From the NCBI RefSeq assembly GCF_014196205.1, contig NZ_JACIDE010000020.1:1-60586 (forward strand): a DNA stretch of 60,586 nt, given 5' to 3'. Position 1 is the first letter of the stretch. Every line of letters starts with the position of its first letter. This document shows positions 15,604 through 23,553 of the stretch, piece after piece. The stretch comes from Anoxybacteroides voinovskiense (GTDB lineage Bacteria; Bacillota; Bacilli; Bacillales; Anoxybacillaceae). The notes below the pieces were generated by a model. It ran no database searches. It saw nothing but the letters and a program-made list of their open reading frames with translations, and was not told the origin of the DNA. Made by a program: the position numbers and the translations under genes.

Positions 15604-16947
15604 ATGTATAATCCGGTGTTATTTAGCCGAATATTGACAGAGTTGACGCTGACGTTTCACATTATTTACGCAACGATCGGCGTTGGCGTTCCGCTTATGA
15701 TTGCGATTGCGCAATGGGTAGGAATTCGTAAAAACGACGAGCATTACATTTTATTAGCGCGACGGTGGACACGCGGATTCGTCATTACGGTAGCGGTCGG
15801 AGTAGTGACCGGGACAGCCATTGGATTGCAGTTATCGTTATTGTGGCCGAATTTTATGAATTTAGCTGGGCAAGTCATTAGCCTTCCATTATTTATGGAA
15901 ACGTTCGCGTTCTTTTTCGAGGCGATTTTTTTAGGGATTTACTTATATACGTGGGATCGGTTTAACGATCAGAAGAAGCACTTTTTATTGTTGATTCCGG
16001 TAGCGATCGGTTCATCCGCTTCTGCACTCTTTATTACCATCGTCAACGCATTTATGAATACACCGCAAGGGTTTGAATGGAAAAATGGCGTGATTACGAA
16101 TATTCAGCCGCTTGTCGCGATGTTTACACCAGCGATGCCGACAAAAGTGGCGCACGTCTTAACGACAGCATACATGACTTCAGCGTTTGTATTGGCGTCG
16201 ATTGCTGCTTTTCATTTATTGAAAGGAAATCGCCATCCATACCATAAAAAGGCGCTTCATTTGACAGTAAAAGCAGCGCTTATTTTCTCGCTTGCGACGA
16301 TTGTTGTCGGAGATTTATCGGGGAAATTTTTAGCGAAATATCAACCAGAAAAACTAGCTGCTGCCGAATGGCATTTTGAAACGAGCACACATGCCCCTCT
16401 TGTCTTGTTCGGGACATTAGACGAAAAAAAGGAAGTAAAAAACGCGATTAAAATACCGTCTGCCCTTAGTATTTTGGCGCATAATCTACCAAGCGCCGAA
16501 GTCACAGGGTTAAATGATATTCCGAAAGAGGAGCAGCCGCCATTATATATTCACTATTTGTTTGACTTAATGGTACTTATCGGTGTTTGGTTGACAGTAA
16601 TGGCTACTTTATATTGGGCAGGAATGAAAAAGGGGCTCGCATTTCCGCTGAAAAAACCATTTTTGTGGCAACTAGTGTTGTCGGGTCCGCTAGCAATGCT
16701 TGCGATTGAAATTGGTTGGTATTTTACAGAAGTAGGAAGACAGCCGTGGATTTTGCGCGGATATATGAAAACGGCGGAAGCGGCAACGAAATCAGCCCAT
16801 GTCGATACGTTGCTCGTTATATTCTCGCTCCTTTATCTCGTGTTGGGGGTTGCTAGCGTCGTTGTATTAACGAAAATGTTCCGCAACAATCCAGTGGAGC
16901 GAGAACTAGAAGAACGTGCGCTCAATCAAGGAGGGGTTTCCTCATGA
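15604..16947 (+). CDS. cydA: Cytochrome bd quinol oxidase subunit I
   Basis: 447 residues, nine membrane helices. His19 fits the haem ligand of helix 1, and the GRQPW motif is at residues 378-382. The Q-loop is short, as in Bacillaceae bd oxidases. It oxidises quinol and reduces O2 to water. Known bd oxidases tolerate sulfide that poisons haem-copper oxidases, which fits its place inside a sulfide-oxidation island. Overlaps cydB by four bases. Confidence 0.94.
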   Translation: MYNPVLFSRILTELTLTFHIIYATIGVGVPLMIAIAQWVGIRKNDEHYILLARRWTRGFVITVAVGVVTGTAIGLQLSLLWPNFMNLAGQVISLPLFMETFAFFFEAIFLGIYLYTWDRFNDQKKHFLLLIPVAIGSSASALFITIVNAFMNTPQGFEWKNGVITNIQPLVAMFTPAMPTKVAHVLTTAYMTSAFVLASIAAFHLLKGNRHPYHKKALHLTVKAALIFSLATIVVGDLSGKFLAKYQPEKLAAAEWHFETSTHAPLVLFGTLDEKKEVKNAIKIPSALSILAHNLPSAEVTGLNDIPKEEQPPLYIHYLFDLMVLIGVWLTVMATLYWAGMKKGLAFPLKKPFLWQLVLSGPLAMLAIEIGWYFTEVGRQPWILRGYMKTAEAATKSAHVDTLLVIFSLLYLVLGVASVVVLTKMFRNNPVERELEERALNQGGVSS

Positions 16948-17957
16948 CATTAGAAATAGTAGGGATTTCGGTACTATGGCTATTTTTATTCGGCTACATT
17001 ATCGTTGCGTCGATTGATTTTGGTGCGGGATTTTTTAGTGCTTATAGTGAACTTGCGAACAAAAAACATGTCATTCATCAAATTATTCAGCGATATTTGT
17101 CGCCGGTATGGGAAGTGACGAACGTCTTTCTCGTCTTCTTTTTCGTCGGCATGGTCGGGTTTTTCCCGAAAACGGCGTATTATTATGGAACGATTTTGTT
17201 AGTTCCAGCGAGCATTTCGATTATTTTATTGGCCATTCGCGGTTCGTATTATGCATTTAGTACGTATGGGATAAAGGATAATAAATGGTACATGTTTTTA
17301 TACGGAATGACAGGGGTGTTCATTCCAGCATCGCTTTCGATTGTTTTCACGATTTCAGAAGGTGGATTTGTACGGATAAACGATGGAGAGCCGACGCTAT
17401 TATATAAGCAGCTATTCGTCAGCCCGTTCACATGGAGCGTTGTGCTGCTTAGCTTGACGAGCGTGTTATATATTTCGGCGAACTTTTTAACGTATTATGC
17501 CAATGCTGCTGGGGATGAACGTGCGCGTGAGTTGCTGCGAAAATATGCGCTCGTTTGGAGTGGGCCGACCATTTTATCAGCATTAGTTATTACTTATCAA
17601 TTAAACCATCATAATGTGGAACATTATACGAAAATGATGGATGTATCATGGATGTTTGTTGTTTCGTTTTTCTTTTTCCTTGTTTCGCTTTACTTGCTTG
17701 TCAAAAAGCGTTATTTCGGGTGGTCGTTTATTAGCTTAGTGTTGCAATATGCATTTGCGTTTTATGCATACGGTATTTCACATTATCCGTATTTGTTGTA
17801 CCCGTATTTAACGATTTATGACAGCTTTACAAATAAAACGATGGCAACTGCATTAGTCATTGCGTTTATTGCTGGATTGTTCTTACTTATTCCATCGCTT
17901 GTTTTGCTGTTGAAATTGTTTTTATTTGATAAAAAATATGTCAAAGGACAAATATAA
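16944..17957 (+). CDS. cydB: Cytochrome bd quinol oxidase subunit II
   Basis: 337 residues with eight to nine membrane helices, beginning near IVGISVLWLFLFGYIIVASI and carrying the DFGAG motif (residues 26-30) typical of CydB. Structural partner of CydA. ATG overlaps the cydA stop (ATGA). Confidence 0.93.
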   Translation: MTLEIVGISVLWLFLFGYIIVASIDFGAGFFSAYSELANKKHVIHQIIQRYLSPVWEVTNVFLVFFFVGMVGFFPKTAYYYGTILLVPASISIILLAIRGSYYAFSTYGIKDNKWYMFLYGMTGVFIPASLSIVFTISEGGFVRINDGEPTLLYKQLFVSPFTWSVVLLSLTSVLYISANFLTYYANAAGDERARELLRKYALVWSGPTILSALVITYQLNHHNVEHYTKMMDVSWMFVVSFFFFLVSLYLLVKKRYFGWSFISLVLQYAFAFYAYGISHYPYLLYPYLTIYDSFTNKTMATALVIAFIAGLFLLIPSLVLLLKLFLFDKKYVKGQI

Positions 17958-17970
17958 GGAGGATTTCGCC

Positions 17971-18069
17971 ATGCAAACATTTTTAATCATGTATGCCCCG
18001 CTTCTTGTTGTTGCTTTATCAGTCGTAGCCGCTTTTTGGGCAGGATTAAAAGACGAGCAAGTAGAATAA
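17971..18069 (+). CDS. cydS: CydS small subunit of cytochrome bd
   Basis: 32 residues, one membrane helix, starting MQTFLIMYAP and ending in an acidic tail. It closely resembles the third subunit CydS described in the Geobacillus thermodenitrificans bd oxidase structure. AAGGAGGA ribosome site, 13 bases after cydB. It caps the haem b595 side of CydA in that structure. Confidence 0.9.
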   Translation: MQTFLIMYAPLLVVALSVVAAFWAGLKDEQVE

Positions 18070-18079
18070 AGTTATTCTC

Positions 18080-18112
18080 TCACCGCCTGTATATTGGGCG
18101 GTGAATTTTTTT
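18080..18112 (+). terminator. Intrinsic terminator after cydS
   Basis: TCACCGCC and GGCGGTGA arms followed by a run of T. The T-run runs into the -35 (TTGCAT) of the next unit. Confidence 0.9.
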
Positions 18113-18154
18113 GCATAAGCTGTGATGTATGTAGTAAAATACATACACAGGTAT
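18111..18154 (+). promoter_or_regulatory. Promoter and CstR-type operator of the methyltransferase-MFS operon
   Basis: TTGCAT (18111-18116), 18-base spacer, TAAAAT (18135-18140), then ATACATACACAGGTAT at 18139-18154 overlapping the -10. Confidence 0.68.
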
Positions 18155-18224
18155 ATAAAGATGATGTGAAGTAGTCGTAAAAACAGCTCACGTTAGAAAT
18201 AGATGAAGAAAGGTGAGGATAGAA

Positions 18225-18794
18225 ATGGCAGGACATCGATTTAATCCAGAAAAAGCAGGAAGGCTGTTAGATCCAAAAAGGAAAGAACTAATTTCCCCTC
18301 AGCAAGTTCTTTCTTTATTGCAAATGGACGAGCGTGATATTGTTGCAGATTTAGGTGCAGGTAATGGTTACTTCACTGTACCATTAGCCAAAACGACGAA
18401 GGAAATTGTCTATGCAATCGACGTGCAACCTGAAATGCTTGAACTGTTGAAGGGGCATGCGGAAAAAGAAAAAGTTGCAAACATTGAATATATCGTTAGT
18501 GATGTGACGGCAACCCCTCTACCTCCTCATTTCATTGATAAAGGAATAATGGCGTTTGTTTTTCACGAAATTGCCGAGTGGGACGCAGCATTTGATGAAA
18601 TAAAGCGAATCATGAAGCCAAATGGAAAATTTCTTTTGATTGACTGGGAAGCTGCCGAAAGCGAGATGGGACCACCGCTCCATGAACGTATTCCATCTGA
18701 GGAGTTGCTTGCGTATGCGAACACAAAACGTATAGACACGCAGCTTATTCATTTTCATCCCGCGGTGTATGGCTTATTGCTGACGCATTTATAA
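18225..18794 (+). CDS. Class I SAM-dependent methyltransferase (UbiE-like)
   Basis: 189 residues. SAM motif I is VADLGAGNGYFTVPLA (about residues 42-57), acidic motif YAIDVQPEM follows, and post-I/II motifs FVFHEI and GKFLLIDWE are present. The small size lacks an extra substrate domain. Operator-linked to the persulfide island and followed by an MFS pump, so it may methylate a thiol, metalloid or sulfide compound; the substrate is inference. ATG at 18225 follows AAAGGTGAGG; the GTG at 18213 lies in that site. Confidence 0.82.
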   Translation: MAGHRFNPEKAGRLLDPKRKELISPQQVLSLLQMDERDIVADLGAGNGYFTVPLAKTTKEIVYAIDVQPEMLELLKGHAEKEKVANIEYIVSDVTATPLPPHFIDKGIMAFVFHEIAEWDAAFDEIKRIMKPNGKFLLIDWEAAESEMGPPLHERIPSEELLAYANTKRIDTQLIHFHPAVYGLLLTHL

Positions 18795-18822
18795 ATGTGG
18801 ATAAGGAGGGTTATGGATAACG

Positions 18823-20058
18823 ATGGTTTTTTTAAAACTTGGGATAAAAGAGAACTGGTTGCAATTTTTGTTATTAGCCGTTATTAATGTGTTTGTTGGC
18901 TCGATGGTGGGGATTGAACGAACCGTTTTGCCGTTATTGGGAGAAAAACAATTTGGGCTCACTTCTATGAGTGCAGCTCTTTCTTTTATTATTAGTTTCG
19001 GGTTTTCGAAAGCAATTGTGAACTATTTTGCTGGGCAAATTGCTGATTATATTGGTCGAAAACGAGTGTTATTATTAGGCTGGATCATTGGTGTATTCGT
19101 TCCGCTTCTTATTATTGTTGCACACAAATGGTGGGTCGTTGTATTAGCAAACGTTTTATTAGGAATGAATCAAGGATTGACATGGTCAATGACGGTCAAC
19201 ATGAAAATTGATATCTCGAAACAAAATGAAAGGGGAATGGCAGTAGGGTTAAACGAATTTGCAGGCTATTCTGGTGTTGCCGTTATGGCAGCTGTATCAG
19301 GGTATATTGCTTCTTCGTATTCATTTAGGCCGGAACCGTTTTATTTAGGAATTGCGGTTGCTCTTGTGGGCATTGTTTTATCTACAGTTGTTCGGGATAC
19401 TCGCCAACACTTGCAATTGCAAATGGGTGATGCCCAGAAAGGAAAACGTGTGGAGCAGCAGTTATCAGCAAAAGAAGTGTTTCAGCTAGTAACTTGGAAA
19501 CATAAAACACTTTCTAGCCTTAGCTTTGCAGGACTAGCCACCAACTTAAAAGATGGAATGGCATGGGGACTTTTCCCTTTATATTTTACTGTTTCTGGAT
19601 TAAGTGTTCGTCAAATCGGAGTGATTGTCGCCATATATCCAGCGGCGTGGGGGCTTTTTCAACTAGTTACAGGTGCTTTAAGTGATAAAATCGGGCGAAA
19701 ATGGATGATCACATATGGAATGTTGTTGCAATCATTCGCCATTTGGTTCATTCTCGTTGTTAACCATTTTTTTTTCTGGGTTGTTGGTGCGGTCTTTTTA
19801 GGACTTGGAACAGCTATGGTGTATCCGACATTACAAGCAGCTACTAGTGATGTTGCTGCCCCATGCTGGCGCGCTTCTGCCATGGGAGTATATCGGTTTT
19901 GGCGAGATAGTGGGTACGCATTAGGGGCGCTTATAGCAGGGATGGTTGCAGATGTACTAGGGGTCACATGGGCAATGGGGTTAGTTGCTCTGCTACCGTT
20001 TAGTGCGGGAGTGTTGGTGTACGCTCGAATGGATGAAACGATCGAGGAAACAGTCTAA
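18823..20058 (+). CDS. MFS transporter
   Basis: 411 residues, 12 predicted helices. MFS loop motifs GQIADYIGRKRVLLLG (about residue 71) and its repeat GALSDKIGRKWMITYG (about residue 285) are clear. A central hydrophilic loop separates the halves near residues 190-220. The start lies 13 bases past AAGGAGGG, longer than usual; an out-of-frame ATG at 18813 sits between. Cotranscribed with the methyltransferase and so probably an exporter of its product or of a related toxic compound. Confidence 0.85.
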   Translation: MVFLKLGIKENWLQFLLLAVINVFVGSMVGIERTVLPLLGEKQFGLTSMSAALSFIISFGFSKAIVNYFAGQIADYIGRKRVLLLGWIIGVFVPLLIIVAHKWWVVVLANVLLGMNQGLTWSMTVNMKIDISKQNERGMAVGLNEFAGYSGVAVMAAVSGYIASSYSFRPEPFYLGIAVALVGIVLSTVVRDTRQHLQLQMGDAQKGKRVEQQLSAKEVFQLVTWKHKTLSSLSFAGLATNLKDGMAWGLFPLYFTVSGLSVRQIGVIVAIYPAAWGLFQLVTGALSDKIGRKWMITYGMLLQSFAIWFILVVNHFFFWVVGAVFLGLGTAMVYPTLQAATSDVAAPCWRASAMGVYRFWRDSGYALGALIAGMVADVLGVTWAMGLVALLPFSAGVLVYARMDETIEETV

Positions 20059-20228
20059 ACATATAAACGAATGTTGGCGATGCTATATTCTTCCGCATAC
20101 TTCATCATTTTCTTAGCTAATTCCTCGTTACGCCAATTCGCGTAGCGTGCTAAAAACTTTTAACAGAAGCGTGATGTTTTTAGTGGAGGTAAAAAAGTAA
20201 GGCTATTGGGAAAAAATAATCCAGAACG

Positions 20229-20290
20229 TTGACATTTAGTAAAATCTATTTTAATATATACCTATAGGGGTAATATACCTATATATGTAT
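20229..20290 (+). promoter_or_regulatory. Promoter with two tandem CstR-type operators
   Basis: TTGACA (20229-20234), 17 bases, TAATAT (20252-20257), then ATACCTATAGGGGTAA (20258-20273) and ATACCTATATATGTAT (20275-20290) with start-to-start spacing of 17 bp. The only unit in the island with a doubled operator. Confidence 0.78.
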
Positions 20291-20311
20291 TTTGGTGAGG
20301 AGGAATGAAAA

Positions 20312-20701
20312 ATGAAAGTAGCGATTATTGCAGCAAACGGCGGATTGTTTGATGCGTATAAAGTATTTAACATTGCAACGGCAGCAGCGGCAACAGAAGG
20401 TGAGGTAGCGATTTTCTTTACGTTTGAGGGATTGAACCTCATTCATAAAGAAGCGTATAAGCAGTTGCCAATGCCAGCGGGAAAAGAACACTTCCAAGAA
20501 GGATTTGAAAAAGCGAACGTCCCATCAATTCCGGAGCTTGTAGCGATGGCGCAAGAGCTTGGCGTGAAAATGATCGCTTGCCAAATGACGATGGACGTCA
20601 TGGGACTAGAAAAAGACCAATTTGTTGATGGGGTAGACGTTGCTGGAGCAGCAACTTTCTTAAGCTTTGCGAAAGATGCAGATATTACGCTCACATTCTA
20701 A
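20312..20701 (+). CDS. DsrE/DsrF-like sulfur carrier (first copy)
   Basis: 129 residues, DsrE2-type fold: N-terminal beta strand VAIIAANGG, FFTFEGLNLIHK, and the single cysteine Cys90 in MIACQMTMDVMG. DsrE-like proteins accept and pass on persulfide sulfur through this cysteine. Two bound operators lie upstream and glutaredoxin follows after 12 bases. Confidence 0.86.
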   Translation: MKVAIIAANGGLFDAYKVFNIATAAAATEGEVAIFFTFEGLNLIHKEAYKQLPMPAGKEHFQEGFEKANVPSIPELVAMAQELGVKMIACQMTMDVMGLEKDQFVDGVDVAGAATFLSFAKDADITLTF

Positions 20702-20713
20702 TGGGGGATTGGT

Positions 20714-20944
20714 ATGAATAAAGTAACCGTATATACGACAACTACTTGTCCATATTGTGTGATGTTAAAAAACTTTTTGCAGGCACAAGGCATCCCGTTT
20801 ACAGAAGTAAACGTTCAACGCGATCCAATTGCTGCGAGAAAATTAGTGGCTACTACAGGACATATGGGAGTACCACAAACTGAAATTAACGGGCAATGGG
20901 TGCTTGGGTTTGACCCAGAAGCGATTATGGCGCTTATTAAATAA
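20714..20944 (+). CDS. Glutaredoxin-like thiol reductase
   Basis: 76 residues, one glutaredoxin domain with CPYC (Cys12, Cys15) and the cis-proline motif GVPQTEING near residue 53. Dithiol class, so it can reduce mixed disulfides or persulfides. Cotranscribed with a DsrE protein; likely reduces the carrier or the bacillithiol persulfide pool. Confidence 0.9.
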   Translation: MNKVTVYTTTTCPYCVMLKNFLQAQGIPFTEVNVQRDPIAARKLVATTGHMGVPQTEINGQWVLGFDPEAIMALIK

Positions 20945-20947
20945 TCG

Positions 20948-20976
20948 AAAAGCGAGACCGACTAGTCTCGCTTTTT
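20948..20976 (+). terminator. Intrinsic terminator after glutaredoxin
   Basis: AAAAGCGAGAC and GTCTCGCTTTT arms with a six-base loop and T-tail. Confidence 0.9.
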
Positions 20977-21017
20977 CCATTTCTACATAAGCCCGATAGA
21001 AACAATCGGAAAAATGC

Positions 21018-21046
21018 TTGATTAAATACAGACAGGGGTATATAAT
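21018..21046 (+). promoter_or_regulatory. cstR promoter with autoregulatory operator
   Basis: TTGATT (21018-21023), 17-base spacer, TATAAT (21041-21046); ATACAGACAGGGGTAT (21026-21041) fills the spacer. Confidence 0.75.
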
Positions 21047-21104
21047 TATTATATAAATGCTATAATAAACGTATAATGTTTTACGTTTGAAAAGAGGTGG
21101 AGGC

Positions 21105-21365
21105 ATGGAATATAGCAAAGAAATCAAAAACCGGCTGAAGCGAATTGAAGGGCAAGTGAAAGGTGTTTTAGGAATGATGGAGCAAGGAAAAGATTGCAAA
21201 AGCGTCGTTGCGCAACTATCCGCTGCACGTAATGCAATCGATAGAGCGATGGCTGTCATTGTTAGTTCCAACCTCGAGCATTGTATTCGAGAAAATATCG
21301 AAAAAGGGGAGCAGACGGAACACCTTGTCAAAGAAGCGGTGGAACTACTCGTGAAAAGCCGATGA
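21105..21365 (+). CDS. cstR: CstR persulfide-sensing repressor (CsoR family)
   Basis: 86 residues, the same length as S. aureus CstR. All-helical CsoR/RcnR fold (KNRLKRIEGQVKGVLGMM). The two sensing cysteines are Cys31 (GKDCKSV) and Cys60 (LEHCIREN), and the copper-binding histidine pattern of CsoR is absent. CstR forms di- to tetrasulfide bridges between these cysteines when persulfides accumulate and leaves DNA. ATG at 21105 follows AGAGGTGGAGG; an in-frame TTG at 21087 lacks a site. Its operator-like sequence recurs through the whole island. Confidence 0.92.
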   Translation: MEYSKEIKNRLKRIEGQVKGVLGMMEQGKDCKSVVAQLSAARNAIDRAMAVIVSSNLEHCIRENIEKGEQTEHLVKEAVELLVKSR

Positions 21366-21394
21366 ACAAAATCGTCAACTCTTGAAAAGAAGGG

Positions 21395-21437
21395 TTGACA
21401 AATTTTTTGATGCATAATAATATACGTATAGGGGTAA
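21395..21437 (+). promoter_or_regulatory. Promoter and CstR-type operator of tusA
   Basis: TTGACA (21395-21400), 17 bases, TAATAT (21418-21423), overlapped by ATACGTATAGGGGTAA (21422-21437). Same layout as the promoter at 20229. Confidence 0.77.
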
Positions 21438-21472
21438 TGGTAAAAAACAAAAATACAAGGAGGAGACAATAG

Positions 21473-21700
21473 ATGAACATTGTAAAGACAGTAGATGCGA
21501 AAGGATTATCTTGCCCAATGCCACTTGTAAAAACAAAAAAAGCAATTGATGAGTTAACTTCTGGGCAAGTGTTAGAAGTGCACACAACTGATAAAGGGGC
21601 AAAAAACGATTTAGCTGCTTGGGCGAAAGTGAGCGGACATAAATTAATTGAAATGAAAGAAGAAAATGGTGTGCTTATATTTTTGATTGAAAAAGCATAA
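21473..21700 (+). CDS. tusA: TusA-family sulfur carrier
   Basis: 75 residues. The TusA signature CPMP with Cys14 in GLSCPMPLVKTKKAI lies at the start of helix 1. TusA accepts a persulfide from rhodaneses or cysteine desulfurase and hands it on. Nearly identical in its first half to the TusA domain of the fusion at 22935, which points to duplication. Confidence 0.92.
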   Translation: MNIVKTVDAKGLSCPMPLVKTKKAIDELTSGQVLEVHTTDKGAKNDLAAWAKVSGHKLIEMKEENGVLIFLIEKA

Positions 21701-21716
21701 CTTTTTCGTTTATTAT

Positions 21717-21732
21717 ATACCTATACACGTAT
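21717..21732 (+). promoter_or_regulatory. CstR-type operator before the second dsrE gene
   Basis: ATACCTATACACGTAT follows TATTAT (21711-21716), 20 bases before the start codon. Confidence 0.7.
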
Positions 21733-21751
21733 AAGTTGAGGAGGCGAAGGA

Positions 21752-22231
21752 ATGACAGAAAAGAAGAGGACAACGATTATTTTATTCAGCGGTGATTACG
21801 ATAAAGCAATGGCTGCTTATATTATCGCAAACGGTGCGGCAGCATACGATCACGAAGTAACAATTTTCCATACATTTTGGGGGCTTAATGCGCTTAGAAA
21901 AGAAGAACAAGTACGTGTACAAAAAGGTTTTTTAGAAAAAATGTTTGCAAAAATGATGCCGCGCGGCGCAGATAAACTCGGATTATCGCGCATGCATTTT
22001 GCAGGTATCGGCCCAAAACTCATTAAACAAGTGATGAAAAAGCATAACGCAATGCCGCTTCCGCAATTGATCGATATGGCGAAAGAACAAGGAGTCAAGT
22101 TAGTTGCTTGCCAAATGACAGTGGACCTTTTAGGACTAAAGCAGGAAGAACTTATTGATGGTATTGAATTTGCTGGGGTTGCCGCTTATTTAGCAGACGC
22201 CTCCGAGGGAAATGTAAATCTCTTTATTTAA
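21752..22231 (+). CDS. DsrE/DsrF-like sulfur carrier (second, longer copy)
   Basis: 159 residues. Same fold and motif as the copy at 20312 (LVACQMTVDLLG, Cys120) but with a 30-residue insert rich in basic and methionine residues (KMFAKMMPRGADK, near 63-75). Likely a persulfide carrier that works with the rhodaneses downstream. First gene of a four-gene unit. Confidence 0.86.
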   Translation: MTEKKRTTIILFSGDYDKAMAAYIIANGAAAYDHEVTIFHTFWGLNALRKEEQVRVQKGFLEKMFAKMMPRGADKLGLSRMHFAGIGPKLIKQVMKKHNAMPLPQLIDMAKEQGVKLVACQMTVDLLGLKQEELIDGIEFAGVAAYLADASEGNVNLFI

Positions 22232-22241
22232 GGTGAGCGAT

Positions 22242-22607
22242 ATGACACAAACGATCATTAATATACTGTTATTCGTATTGGTTGCATGGTTTCTTGCTGG
22301 CCGTCTTCTTCCCGCTAAAGGGGTGCGAACGATTACGACGGCACAGTTAAAAAAAGAGCTAGGGAAAAAAGATGTCCAATACATTGATGTTCGCACACCA
22401 ATGGAATTTCGCGCCCATCATATTCGTGGGTTTCGAAATATTCCGTTGCACGAATTAAAGCAACGGGCGCATGAGTTAACGAAAGAAAAAGAAGTCATTG
22501 TGATTTGTCAAAGTGGAATGCGCAGTACGAAAGCGAGTAAATTATTGAAAAAGTTAGGGTTCCAGCACGTCACGAACGTGTCTGGTGGCATGAATACATG
22601 GACATAG
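22242..22607 (+). CDS. Membrane-anchored rhodanese
   Basis: 121 residues: an N-terminal membrane helix (about 5-23) and a single rhodanese domain with Cys89 in CQSGMR. It transfers sulfane sulfur at the membrane face, close to SQR. ATG at 22242 follows AAGGTGAGC; the GTG at 22233 is inside that site. Confidence 0.88.
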   Translation: MTQTIINILLFVLVAWFLAGRLLPAKGVRTITTAQLKKELGKKDVQYIDVRTPMEFRAHHIRGFRNIPLHELKQRAHELTKEKEVIVICQSGMRSTKASKLLKKLGFQHVTNVSGGMNTWT

Positions 22608-22618
22608 GAGGAAGAAAC

Positions 22619-22915
22619 ATGAAAGAAATTACAGCGAAAGAAGTAGAACAACTTTTACAAAACGGCACACCATTAAACATCATCGATGTACGGGAAGTCG
22701 AAGAAGTAGCGGCTGGAAAAATTCCAGGTGCTGTCAACATTCCGTTAGGATTGATTGAGTTTCGCATGAACGAACTTTCTAAGGAAAAAGAATATATCAT
22801 CGTCTGTCGTTCCGGTGGACGAAGCGCACGTGCCACTCAATTTTTAGAAAGCTATGGCTATAACGTGACCAATATGCTTGGTGGCATGCTAGCATGGGAA
22901 GGACCTGTCGAGTAA
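22619..22915 (+). CDS. Single-domain rhodanese sulfurtransferase
   Basis: 98 residues, rhodanese domain with Cys63 in CRSGGRS and CH2A-type motif IIDVREVEEV at residue 21. Cytosolic. AGGAGGAAG ribosome site, 11 bases after the membrane rhodanese gene. Confidence 0.9.
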   Translation: MKEITAKEVEQLLQNGTPLNIIDVREVEEVAAGKIPGAVNIPLGLIEFRMNELSKEKEYIIVCRSGGRSARATQFLESYGYNVTNMLGGMLAWEGPVE

Positions 22916-22934
22916 ACGAAAAGGGGGAATGAGA

Positions 22935-23507
22935 ATGATTCAAGTCAACATGACTGTCGATGCGAAAGGGTTATCGTGCCCGATGCCAATCGTTAAAACG
23001 AAAAAAGCAATGAATGAGCTTGCACCAGGGCAAGTGCTTGAAGTGCAAGCGACCGATAAAGGGTCAAAAGCAGACATTAAGGCGTGGGCAGAAAGCACCG
23101 GTCATCAATACCTTGGCACAGTAGAAGAAGGGAATGTGTTAAAACATTATATTCGCAAAGCAAGCGAGAACGAAGCAAAAGAGGAAGCAAAATTTCCACA
23201 TGTCATTTCCAACGAAGAGTTGCTGACAAAGCTAAGCGACCCATCTGTAACGATTTTAGACGTTCGCGAACCAGCAGAATACGCATTTGGTCATATTCCA
23301 GGAGCAGTTTCCATTCCGCTTGGCGAATTGGAAGTTCGCGTGAATGAATTAGAAAAAGAAAAAACGATTTATGTTATTTGCCGTACAGGCAGCCGTAGTG
23401 ATTTAGCAGCGCAAAAATTAGCGGAAAAAGGATTTGTAAATGTTTGGAATGTTGTTCCAGGTATGTCACAATGGAATGGAGCGGTAGAATCAGAGCCGCT
23501 CGAATAA
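22935..23507 (+). CDS. TusA-rhodanese fusion protein (CstA-like)
   Basis: 190 residues. Residues 1-75 are TusA with Cys15 (GLSCPMP); residues 90-185 are rhodanese with Cys149 (CRTGSR). S. aureus CstA likewise joins rhodanese, TusA and DsrE modules, so this operon looks like the same functions split over several genes. The ATG at 22935 is favoured over 22929, which abuts the AAAAGGGGG site. Confidence 0.88.
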   Translation: MIQVNMTVDAKGLSCPMPIVKTKKAMNELAPGQVLEVQATDKGSKADIKAWAESTGHQYLGTVEEGNVLKHYIRKASENEAKEEAKFPHVISNEELLTKLSDPSVTILDVREPAEYAFGHIPGAVSIPLGELEVRVNELEKEKTIYVICRTGSRSDLAAQKLAEKGFVNVWNVVPGMSQWNGAVESEPLE

Positions 23508-23530
23508 AGGGGATTTTTATTGAATATATT

Positions 23531-23546
23531 ATACTATAGGGGGTAT
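23531..23546 (+). promoter_or_regulatory. CstR-type operator over the ribosome site of the second dioxygenase
   Basis: ATACTATAGGGGGTAT lies eight bases before the start codon and its G-run doubles as the Shine-Dalgarno sequence; TATATT (23525-23530) is a possible -10. Confidence 0.65.
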
Positions 23547-23553
23547 TTAAGCT

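Noticed and set aside
21105-21365. Calling the CsoR-family protein a copper sensor
   Set aside because: The copper ligand histidine set is not seen, spacing and length match CstR, and no copper export genes are nearby.
20843-21469. 208-codon minus-strand frame across grx, the terminator and cstR
   Set aside because: Antisense to two clear genes, a terminator and a promoter; no ribosome site; cysteine and serine-rich composition of a shadow frame.
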